Shown here one piece after another: positions 7,373-11,850 of a stretch of DNA of 11,850 nucleotides. Below the pieces are notes generated by a model. That model had not been told where the DNA came from. It saw only the letters and a list, made by a program, of their open reading frames with translations, and did no database searches. The stretch is from an uncultured Eubacteriales bacterium (lineage in GTDB: Bacteria; Bacillota; Clostridia; Oscillospirales; Oscillospiraceae). The DNA lies in NCBI GenBank assembly GCA_902475435.1, contig CABRZL010000059.1, positions 1 to 11,850 on the forward strand, given 5' to 3'. Within the stretch, counting starts at the first letter, position 1, and the number at the start of each line of letters is the position of its first letter. The position numbers and the translations under genes are program-made.

Positions 7373-8284
7373 GGTGAACTCAAGAGGAGAAAGCCAGTTC
7401 ATAGGTCTCATAGGGAAGTTGTTGGAGCGGCGGTTGTGGACAGCGAGCTGCTTTACGAAATCGTCCAGGGAAAAGAAAGTATGGGTAGAATAGAAGCGTT
7501 TCTGGTCCTCACGGTGGCTGCGTTCCATCTTGCCGTTGTGGCGGGGTGTGTAGGGACGGATGAGCTTGTGGCGGATGTTTAACTGGGCGGCCGTGACCTC
7601 AAAGAGGGTTGGGCGGTCCTGTTTGCCAGTAAGAAAGCGGTTGGTGAACTCAGAGCCATTGTCGGTCTGGACGCACTCCACCCGGATACCTCGGTGCGCA
7701 TACCACTTGAACAACTTTTTCAGGAAATCAGCAGAGGAGTATGTGCTTTGCTCCGGGTAGGCAGCCAGGAAGCGCAGGCGAGTGAACTCACCAATAGCGG
7801 TGTACTGAAACAAACGGAGTTCCGGGTCGGCAATACATTTGCGGGGCACCACCTTCACGTCCACCTGAACACGCTGGCCGGGATAGGTCATCTGCTCATA
7901 AGACTTTGGTTTATATGGCTTTTTCTTACGGGCCGGAGGAAACAGGCCCAGTTTCCGCATGACCCGGAACAAACTCTCTGGCCGGCGGGTATAACCACGC
8001 TGCCGCAGTCGGTGCCACAGTTCCACCATACCCAGGTTTGGATTCCGGCGGCGCATATCTCGGATCAACTTCAGTTCAGCCTCTGTGTGCTGCTTCGGAT
8101 GGCTGTGAGGTCGCCTGGACTGGCAGGCCAGGGATGCCACACTCCCATCCCAGAGGGCTTTCCAGAAGTAGATGTATGACCGGCTCTTGTTATACTTTCG
8201 GCTGGCACGGCTTACGCCATATTTCTCAGCGTATTTCATTAAGGATTGCCGATATGCCATGTCCTGTGTTATACTCTTACTCAT
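7358..8284 (-). CDS. DDE transposase (rve integrase fold)
   Basis: A 308-residue transposase that would cut and join the ends of the surrounding element. Residues about 12-45 form a helix-turn-helix (the region KYGVSRASRKYNKSRSYIY), with a second HTH-like region near 66-112. The catalytic core follows, with the acidic triad visible as D142 (QVDVKVV), D208 (QTDNGSEF) and E254 (HNGKMERSHRED). The 45 residues between the second Asp and the Glu exceed the 35 of classical IS3 members. It is a single uninterrupted frame without a programmed frameshift, as in IS481-type elements. The start ATG has only a distant purine-rich run (GAGGGGG) as ribosome-binding site, and the region is overlapped by an inverted repeat that may restrain translation. 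No frameshift or missing catalytic residue is seen, so it is probably active. Confidence 0.9.
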   Translation of the reverse strand: MSKSITQDMAYRQSLMKYAEKYGVSRASRKYNKSRSYIYFWKALWDGSVASLACQSRRPHSHPKQHTEAELKLIRDMRRRNPNLGMVELWHRLRQRGYTRRPESLFRVMRKLGLFPPARKKKPYKPKSYEQMTYPGQRVQVDVKVVPRKCIADPELRLFQYTAIGEFTRLRFLAAYPEQSTYSSADFLKKLFKWYAHRGIRVECVQTDNGSEFTNRFLTGKQDRPTLFEVTAAQLNIRHKLIRPYTPRHNGKMERSHREDQKRFYSTHTFFSLDDFVKQLAVHNRRSNNFPMRPMNWLSPLEFTVQYV

Positions 8285-8363
8285 GAAGGATATGGCCCCC
8301 TCTCGTTACGTTGTTGTCTGCAACTTCAACTTCAACTATAACCGATGTGGCCCTATCCTTCAT
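8283..8363 (-). promoter_or_regulatory. Inverted repeat covering the transposase start codon
   Basis: ATGAAGGATATGGCC (8283-8297) and GGCCCTATCCTTCAT (8349-8363) are complementary at 14 of 15 positions. In RNA transcribed leftward through the element, they could fold into a stem that includes the transposase start codon and hides its weak ribosome-binding region. The loop of about 51 nt contains a repeated GTTGAA motif. Confidence 0.5.
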
Positions 8364-8379
8364 CCTTTTTTCTTCAACT

Positions 8380-8404
8380 GTCCAATATGTATTGTACTCC
8401 TACA
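8380..8404 (-). repeat. Right terminal inverted repeat of the insertion sequence
   Basis: Read on the minus strand it starts TGTAGG and ends CATATTGGAC, matching the left end at 19 of 25 positions. Confidence 0.8.
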
Positions 8405-8407
8405 CAG

Positions 8408-8430
8408 AAAAATCTTTCTAATCTATATAT
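8408..8430 (+). repeat. Right direct repeat flanking the insertion sequence
   Basis: Exact 23-bp copy of 7325-7347. It ends three bases before the -35 box of the promoter at 8433. Confidence 0.8.
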
Positions 8431-8432
8431 AT

Positions 8433-8461
8433 TTGACAACACTTTGCGCGCGATATATGAT
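8433..8461 (+). promoter_or_regulatory. Strong predicted promoter of the small membrane protein gene
   Basis: A consensus -35 TTGACA (8433-8438) and a -10 TATGAT (8456-8461) are separated by exactly 17 bp. It lies just outside the right direct repeat, so the insertion left the core promoter intact but removed its native upstream DNA. Confidence 0.8.
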
Positions 8462-8523
8462 AGTAAAAAATAATTTTATTGGAAGAACATTTGTTATCTC
8501 AATAAGTTAGGAGTACAAATCTG

Positions 8524-9066
8524 ATGAAGGAAAAAAGTATTGTTCCCTCCGTACTTTTGGTAATCGCGATTGGCTTAGTTTTGTTCTTAATTTACGTAAT
8601 CATCGTATGGGGTTCATGGGGACATGGACAGGACAATCCTGATCCATCACTCAATCTATCCGAGTTAACACAAGCAGTTTGTTCGCCTGGTCATGGTGAA
8701 CGTGCCCCGCAAATTGAGATTGAAAATAATGTCTATGAGGCAACTCCATACGTAAATGCAACCATGGCTGCAAAAGAAGAATTTCCAACAAGTCTCAATT
8801 TTGGAGCTACATTTGCCTATGGGGTACATAATGACCAAATTTATTATTATGCTGAAATTAAAGGTTTAAGCACGGCTTCTTGGATTGCGGGATTTTTCGA
8901 TGATGGGATTGGTATTGCAACTACAGAAAATATTGAGGCCATTTATAAGGCGGTGGATGAAACTGCAATTCCCGATTGGATCGAAGCAGCAAAAGAGGCA
9001 AGTGAAAACTCTATTTCGCCGGGTTCATATCAAGGATTAAAAGATGGGTACACAATTATAAAATAA
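8524..9066 (+). CDS. Small single-pass membrane protein, unknown function
   Basis: A 180-residue protein that I do not recognise. Residues 8-29 form one strong hydrophobic helix after MKEKSIV. The remaining 150 residues are hydrophilic and acidic and should face outside (N-in topology, uncleaved anchor). The outer part has one cysteine (in QAVCSPGHGE) and a mixed strand/helix composition ending in a short amphipathic segment. The AGGAG at 8509-8513 lies 10 nt before the ATG and a near-consensus promoter lies 60 bp upstream, so it is probably expressed. It stands alone between the insertion sequence and a 450-bp spacer. Its base composition is more AT-rich than the left locus and the recombinase region. 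Confidence 0.75.
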   Translation: MKEKSIVPSVLLVIAIGLVLFLIYVIIVWGSWGHGQDNPDPSLNLSELTQAVCSPGHGERAPQIEIENNVYEATPYVNATMAAKEEFPTSLNFGATFAYGVHNDQIYYYAEIKGLSTASWIAGFFDDGIGIATTENIEAIYKAVDETAIPDWIEAAKEASENSISPGSYQGLKDGYTIIK

Positions 9067-9407
9067 TGTTCCATTTTTAAGTAATTTTTAAATTATTATT
9101 GCAGCGCAACAGAAAAAAACTCACCACAGAGTACCCCATGCATTACTTGGTGAATCACATAGATCATAACAAAACTATGAAATTCATTTTGTGAGGATTG
9201 GATACAAATAAAGGGTACAAACTGCCTCGACGGATTTTTGTACTCTATTATGTTATATGAGGTTGTATAAATCGTTTTAAATAGTATCTATTTCCATATG
9301 TTATAAATTTTTGAAATAATTTAAATAATTCTCTAAGCCAGTAGCGCTCCTCAATAGATACAGAAATCAGAAATAATGTACTTGGTGTTTTTATCCTTAT
9401 AATATTT
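9067..9407. other. AT-rich gene-free spacer
   Basis: No coding frame with a ribosome-binding site. It contains one notable inverted repeat, AGGGTACAAA (9212-9221) with TTTGTACTCT (9237-9246). The repeat pairs over 10 positions including one G-U, with no T-tract in the plus direction. The rest is AT-rich and shows nothing I can name. Confidence 0.4.
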
Positions 9408-9439
9408 TAGTGGTATGGATTTTTCCATACCACTATTTT
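9408..9439 (+). terminator. Rho-independent terminator upstream of the recombinase module
   Basis: Perfect 11-bp arms TAGTGGTATGG (9408-9418) and CCATACCACTA (9425-9435) enclose a 6-nt loop and are followed by TTTTA. It isolates the recombinase gene from upstream transcription and may end the transcript of the gene at 8524. Confidence 0.75.
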
Positions 9440-9458
9440 ATATGCGAGGGGGTTAACT

Positions 9459-9488
9459 TTGTATGAAGCACGTCGGATACGGTACAAT
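9459..9488 (+). promoter_or_regulatory. Possible promoter of the recombinase gene
   Basis: TACAAT (9483-9488) is a good -10. A weak -35 TTGTAT (9459-9464) precedes it by 18 bp. It lies between the terminator at 9408-9439 and the recombinase start, so a promoter is needed about here. A weak one would fit low recombinase expression. Confidence 0.4.
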
Positions 9489-9518
9489 AAGAATACCTGA
9501 TTTTAAGGAGGAAATATA

Positions 9519-10361
9519 GTGGGAAGTTCCATGATAACAAGTAATTTGTCGGATTTTTTACAATATCTTTGCCGGGAGGAACGAAGCGCAGGCACCAGAG
9601 AAAAATACCTGCGGGATATCCACGCTTTTGCAGTATGGTTGGGAGAAAAGGAAGTCACAAAACAAAACGTATTAGACTGGAAAGCGCATTTGCAGCAGGA
9701 AAACTATGCTCCTGCCACGATCAATTCCATGCTGGCGGCCGTCAATGCCTTTTTTCGTTTTATGCACTGGGATGAGTGCCGGGTAAAAGCGCTCCGAATT
9801 CAGCGGCGTGCGTTCCGGGATACGGCCCGGGAGCTGACAAAACAGGAATATGACCTGTTGGTGCGTACGGCCCGCGGCTTGGGGAACGAACGCCTGGCTC
9901 TGGTCATGGAAACGATTTGCGCCACCGGCATTCGCGTTTCCGAGGTGAAGTATATTACGGCAGAAGCGGTTCGCTGCGGCAGGGTGGAGATTTCATTGAA
10001 GGGCAAGATCCGAACCATCCTGCTTCCCGGGAAATTGTGCCGGAAACTGCGTAAATACGCAGAAAAGCAAAAAATCGCTTCCGGTGAGATTTTTCTCACA
10101 AGAAGCGGAGCGAGTCTGTCGAGACGGCAGATATGGGCGGAAATGAAGCGGCTTTGCCGACGGGCTGGAGTAGCGCCCTCAAAAGTATTCCCCCATAATC
10201 TTCGGCACTTGTTTGCCATGGCGTTTTATCGAGCCAGCAGAGATATTGCAAAGCTGGCGGATGTTTTGGGCCACTCCAGTATAGAAACCACAAGAATTTA
10301 CCTCATGACCACCGGAACAGAACATGTCCGGCTGATGGAGCAGCTGCATCTGGTCAGCTAG
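9519..10361 (+). CDS. Tyrosine recombinase (probable DNA invertase of the adjacent switch)
   Basis: A 280-residue XerC/D-like site-specific recombinase. Residues about 7-85 form the SAM-like N-terminal core-binding domain (REKYLRDIHAFAVWL). Residues about 105-278 form the catalytic domain with all expected residues: R139 (ATGIRVSEV), a lysine at K161 or K163 in the beta-hairpin, H226 and R229 (FPHNLRHLFA), H252 (LGHSS) and the nucleophile Y261 (TTRIYL). It is short, like Xer and phase-variation recombinases and unlike phage integrases with an extra arm-binding domain. The GTG at 9519 is chosen because AAGGAGG ends 7 nt before it; an ATG at 9531 would be too far away. Its stop codon TAG lies within the left recombination site (10359-10380), and an inverted copy lies 220 bp downstream. 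The linked sites make inversion of that segment its likely job. Confidence 0.92.
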   Translation: MGSSMITSNLSDFLQYLCREERSAGTREKYLRDIHAFAVWLGEKEVTKQNVLDWKAHLQQENYAPATINSMLAAVNAFFRFMHWDECRVKALRIQRRAFRDTARELTKQEYDLLVRTARGLGNERLALVMETICATGIRVSEVKYITAEAVRCGRVEISLKGKIRTILLPGKLCRKLRKYAEKQKIASGEIFLTRSGASLSRRQIWAEMKRLCRRAGVAPSKVFPHNLRHLFAMAFYRASRDIAKLADVLGHSSIETTRIYLMTTGTEHVRLMEQLHLVS

Positions 10362-10380
10362 ACAAAATGAATATTTTGTC
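10359..10380 (+). repeat. Left inversion site
   Basis: The core GACAAAAT-GAAT-ATTTTGTC (10361-10380) is a pair of perfect 8-bp recombinase-binding arms around an asymmetric 4-bp centre, preceded by TA. The same 22 bp occur inverted at 10604-10625. The recombinase stop codon overlaps its outer end, so strand exchange at the centre leaves the recombinase gene unchanged. Confidence 0.85.
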
Positions 10381-10416
10381 CTAATTACATATTAAGGAAC
10401 TGCTCAATACGACATA

Positions 10417-10445
10417 AGTATAGCACCATATTTTTGGAAAAGCAA
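10417..10445 (-). promoter_or_regulatory. Extended -10 promoter inside the invertible segment
   Basis: On the minus strand, TTGCTT (10440-10445) and TATACT (10417-10422) are separated by 17 bp, and the -10 is preceded by TGC, giving an extended -10 TG-n-TATACT. This is the best promoter in the segment. It faces the 3' end of the recombinase gene, so in this orientation it can only make antisense RNA to that gene. Confidence 0.75.
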
Positions 10446-10466
10446 GATAAATTCCTCATTTTGGTT

Positions 10467-10530
10467 GCAGAAAGGGAAGGCTGTAAAAGGATAATTTTTA
10501 CAGGCCTGCCCTTTCTGCGCTTATTTTTTC
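10467..10530 (+). terminator. Strong terminator inside the invertible segment
   Basis: GCAGAAAGGG (10467-10476) pairs perfectly with CCCTTTCTGC (10509-10518). Inside, CTGTAAAA (10481-10488) pairs with TTTTACAG (10496-10503), giving a long two-part stem. A T-rich tract (10521-10529) follows on the plus side only. It therefore ends rightward transcription in the present orientation and would face the recombinase after inversion. Confidence 0.75.
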
Positions 10531-10595
10531 TCCTAAAAGAAAAAAATAGCAATATTTTTATATATTTCCTGAATTTCAACAGATTAGATGGCCAA

Positions 10596-10631
10596 TCGGT
10601 GTAGACAAAATATTCATTTTGTCTACACCGA
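10596..10631. repeat. Right inversion site within a 36-bp palindrome
   Basis: The core GACAAAAT-ATTC-ATTTTGTC (10604-10623) plus TA is the exact inverse of the left site. Here the palindrome is longer: TCGGTGTAGACAAAAT (10596-10611) is fully complementary to 10616-10631 around the 4-bp centre. The outer 8 bp of the left arm belong to the invertible segment, so the long palindrome exists only in the present orientation. It directly precedes the ribosome-binding site of the zinc-ribbon gene. Confidence 0.8.
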
Positions 10632-10644
10632 AAGGAGGAGATTC

Positions 10645-11799
10645 ATGAGAGAAACGCTGCGTGACTTTTGTCTCCGCACTGGCCGAACAGAATTGCTGGA
10701 GCAGTGGGATCAGGAGAGAAATCCTGCGCTGACACCTGACGACGTTACATATGGAAGTCGGATAAAAATCTGGTGGCAATGTTCTAAAAAGCATAAATGG
10801 CAGGCTGCAGTATTTTCTCGCACCAGTGGTAGCGGTGCTTGTCCTTTTTGTGCTGGAAAGCGGGCCTATCCCGGAGAAACGGATCTGGCAACCCGGTATC
10901 CGGAACTGGCTCGGCAATGGCATCCCCGGAATGGCAGCTTGACGCCCGACGCCGTGCTGCCGGGCAGCCATATGCTGGTCTGGTGGCAATGCGAAAAGGG
11001 ACATGAATGGCAGGCCATGGTAAAGTCCCGGGTCAGCGGTGCAGGCTGCCCGGTCTGTGCCAACCGAACGGTACTGGCAGGGGAGAATGACCTCACTGTG
11101 ACCCATCCGGTGCTTGCAGCGCAGTGGCACCCGAAGAAAAACGGCAGCCTGCTGGCCAGTCAGGTGGTGGCGGGCAGCCGAAGGAAAGTCTGGTGGCAGT
11201 GCGAAAAGGGACATGAATGGCAGGCCACAATTGCATCTCGTGCCCTGGACGGGGCCGGCTGCCCGGTCTGTGCGGGGAAACAAATTGTTCCCGGCGAGAA
11301 TGATTTGGCCAGCCGCTTCCCACTGGTTGCCGCCCAATGGCATCCGGAGAAAAACGGCCCCCTGACACCGGAACAGGTGTCTCCCTACAGCAATCGCCGT
11401 GTTTGGTGGCTCTGTCCCCTGGGACATGCGTGGCGGACGGCGGTTTCCGCCCGAACCATGCGGGGCAGCGGCTGTCCCTATTGCAGCGGAAAAAAGGTGC
11501 TGGCGGGATTCAATGATTTGGCCACTCTGGAACCGGAGATTGCAGCCCAATGGCATCCCACCCTCAACGGGACATTGACACCGGAGATGGTAACGCTGGG
11601 CAGCAACAAGCGGGTGTGGTGGCAGTGCTCAGAAGGCCATGTTTGGCAGGCGCTGGTGTTTTCCCGTGCGGGGTCGCAGAAATGCGGCTGTCCGGTCTGC
11701 GCAGGGACCATCAGCAAGCGGCGGCTTCGCCGCAGCCGGCGTCTGGCAGAGGATATGCTGCGGTACAGTGCCAAAAGTCACGCAGAAAGTCTGCGTTAA
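10645..11799 (+). CDS. Five-repeat zinc-ribbon protein (DUF4379-like), predicted phase-variable
   Basis: A 384-residue protein made of five tandem units of about 70 residues. Each unit reads roughly WHP-x2-NG-x-LTP-x2-V-x2-GS-x3-VWWQC-x3-H-x-WQA, then SR and GCPxCAG, then NDLA. Each has four probable zinc ligands: C46/H50/C66/C69, C116/H120/C135/C138, C186/H190/C206/C209, C257/H261/C277/C280 and C328/H332/C349/C352. The pattern matches the probable zinc-ribbon family DUF4379 (PF14311), whose role is unknown; nucleic-acid binding is a common guess. The last 30 residues are basic (KRRLRRSRR). I see no nuclease-like domain, signal peptide or membrane segment, so it is probably cytosolic. The ATG at 10645 has GGAGG 6 nt upstream. 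Its only credible promoter is in the invertible segment, currently pointing away. Units 2 and 3 share 39 of 40 bases over 10978-11017 and 11188-11227, exactly 210 bp apart. Confidence 0.88.
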   Translation: MRETLRDFCLRTGRTELLEQWDQERNPALTPDDVTYGSRIKIWWQCSKKHKWQAAVFSRTSGSGACPFCAGKRAYPGETDLATRYPELARQWHPRNGSLTPDAVLPGSHMLVWWQCEKGHEWQAMVKSRVSGAGCPVCANRTVLAGENDLTVTHPVLAAQWHPKKNGSLLASQVVAGSRRKVWWQCEKGHEWQATIASRALDGAGCPVCAGKQIVPGENDLASRFPLVAAQWHPEKNGPLTPEQVSPYSNRRVWWLCPLGHAWRTAVSARTMRGSGCPYCSGKKVLAGFNDLATLEPEIAAQWHPTLNGTLTPEMVTLGSNKRVWWQCSEGHVWQALVFSRAGSQKCGCPVCAGTISKRRLRRSRRLAEDMLRYSAKSHAESLR

Positions 11800-11833
11800 A
11801 AATATTGACTACATTAAGGAGGAAAACAAGCAC

Positions 11834-11850
11834 ATGAAAAAACGTTTTTT
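11834..11850 (+). CDS. Start of a further gene, cut by the window edge
   Basis: AAGGAGG (11816-11822) is followed 11 nt later by ATG and the codons for MKKRF. Only these first codons are visible. The lysine/arginine start followed by hydrophobic residues would fit a signal peptide or membrane protein, but this is little evidence. It starts 34 nt after the zinc-ribbon stop codon with no terminator between, so it is probably co-transcribed and under the same invertible promoter. Confidence 0.55.

Larger units (their letters stand above)
7348..8407 (-). mobile_element. Complete single-gene insertion sequence, DDE transposase (IS481/IS3-like)
   Basis: An element of about 1060 bp with one transposase gene. 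Its ends form 25-bp imperfect inverted repeats (19 of 25 matching): TGTAGG at the outer tip, a divergent 9-bp middle, then CATATTGGAC. These lie at 7348-7372 and, inverted, at 8380-8404. On the right, three extra bases (8405-8407) separate the repeat tip from the direct repeat, so the true right border may be 8404 or 8407. A 23-bp exact direct repeat flanks it. All parts needed for mobility seem intact, so the insertion is probably recent. The family name is a judgement from the transposase; the long target duplication is atypical for IS481. Confidence 0.85.
10373..10611. promoter_or_regulatory. Invertible promoter segment, apparently in the OFF orientation
   Basis: About 240 bp bounded by inverted recombination sites. 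It contains a promoter firing leftward (10417-10445) and a terminator acting rightward (10467-10530). As drawn, transcription coming from the recombinase gene is stopped before the zinc-ribbon gene, and the promoter fires away from it. Inversion around the two centres (each position x moving to 20984 minus x) would put the -10 at 10562-10567 reading rightward. This would give a leader of about 70 nt before the zinc-ribbon start codon at 10645. This is inference from sequence layout, strongly supported by the adjacent recombinase. Confidence 0.82.

Noticed and set aside
10359..10380. Left inversion site read as the recombinase gene's terminator
   Set aside because: The 8-bp stem is AT-rich, has no T-tract, and an exact inverse copy lies 220 bp away, which fits a recombination site better.
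10978..11227. Repeated 40-bp stretches considered as CRISPR-like or mobile repeats
   Set aside because: They are in frame within the tandem zinc-ribbon units at an exact 70-codon spacing, so protein repeat structure explains them.
10576..11556. A 326-codon antisense open frame opposite the zinc-ribbon gene
   Set aside because: It is long only because the sense gene is a regular repeat of stop-free GC-rich codons. It has a repetitive product, no good ribosome-binding site and starts within a repeat unit.
9519..11799. Recombinase and zinc-ribbon genes as part of a prophage or integrative element
   Set aside because: No phage structural, replication or conjugation genes are visible and the recombinase is directly linked to paired inverted sites, which favours local inversion.

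Overview
The window looks like a chromosomal piece of a low-to-moderate-GC Gram-positive anaerobe of the class Clostridia, most likely a gut Lachnospiraceae or Oscillospiraceae member. This is an inference from the near-perfect AGGAGG ribosome-binding sites, a lipobox-bearing ABC binding protein, a YesN-type AraC regulator, and an AT-rich accessory stretch carrying an insertion sequence and a phase-variation module. No rRNA, tRNA or CRISPR array was found.

Left part (about 1-6862): a divergently organised locus. On the minus strand, three genes run in one direction: a large solute-binding lipoprotein (4425-2644), a cytosolic SnoaL/NTF2-fold protein (2630-1878) and an AraC-type regulator with a degenerate receiver-like domain (1784-174). 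On the plus strand is a 723-residue protein with a predicted right-handed beta-helix and no signal peptide (4691-6862). The shared 265-bp promoter region has a predicted promoter for each direction and a perfect 8-bp inverted repeat (TGCATAAT-N6-ATTATGCA) where an activator could bind. Together this reads as an uptake, sensing and processing unit for an unknown ligand. No permease or ATPase is present, so the lipoprotein must borrow a transporter or act otherwise.

Middle part (about 6863-9500): AT-rich and gene-poor. A strong terminator (7059-7096) is followed by a complete insertion sequence of about 1.06 kb (7348-8407). It has one DDE transposase gene, 25-bp imperfect terminal inverted repeats and an unusually long 23-bp direct repeat at its borders. 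It sits immediately upstream of a strong promoter driving a small single-pass membrane protein of unknown function (8524-9066).

Right part (about 9400-11850): the most interesting region. A tyrosine recombinase gene (9519-10361) ends inside a recombination site. An inverted copy of that site lies 220 bp further on, directly upstream of a gene for a five-repeat zinc-ribbon protein (10645-11799). The segment between the sites carries a promoter that now points away from the zinc-ribbon gene and a terminator that now blocks readthrough into it. The simplest reading is a self-contained invertible promoter switch caught in the OFF orientation. It would control the zinc-ribbon gene and a following gene whose first codons begin at 11834. 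Flipping the segment would place the promoter about 70 nt upstream of the zinc-ribbon start codon and point the terminator away from it.
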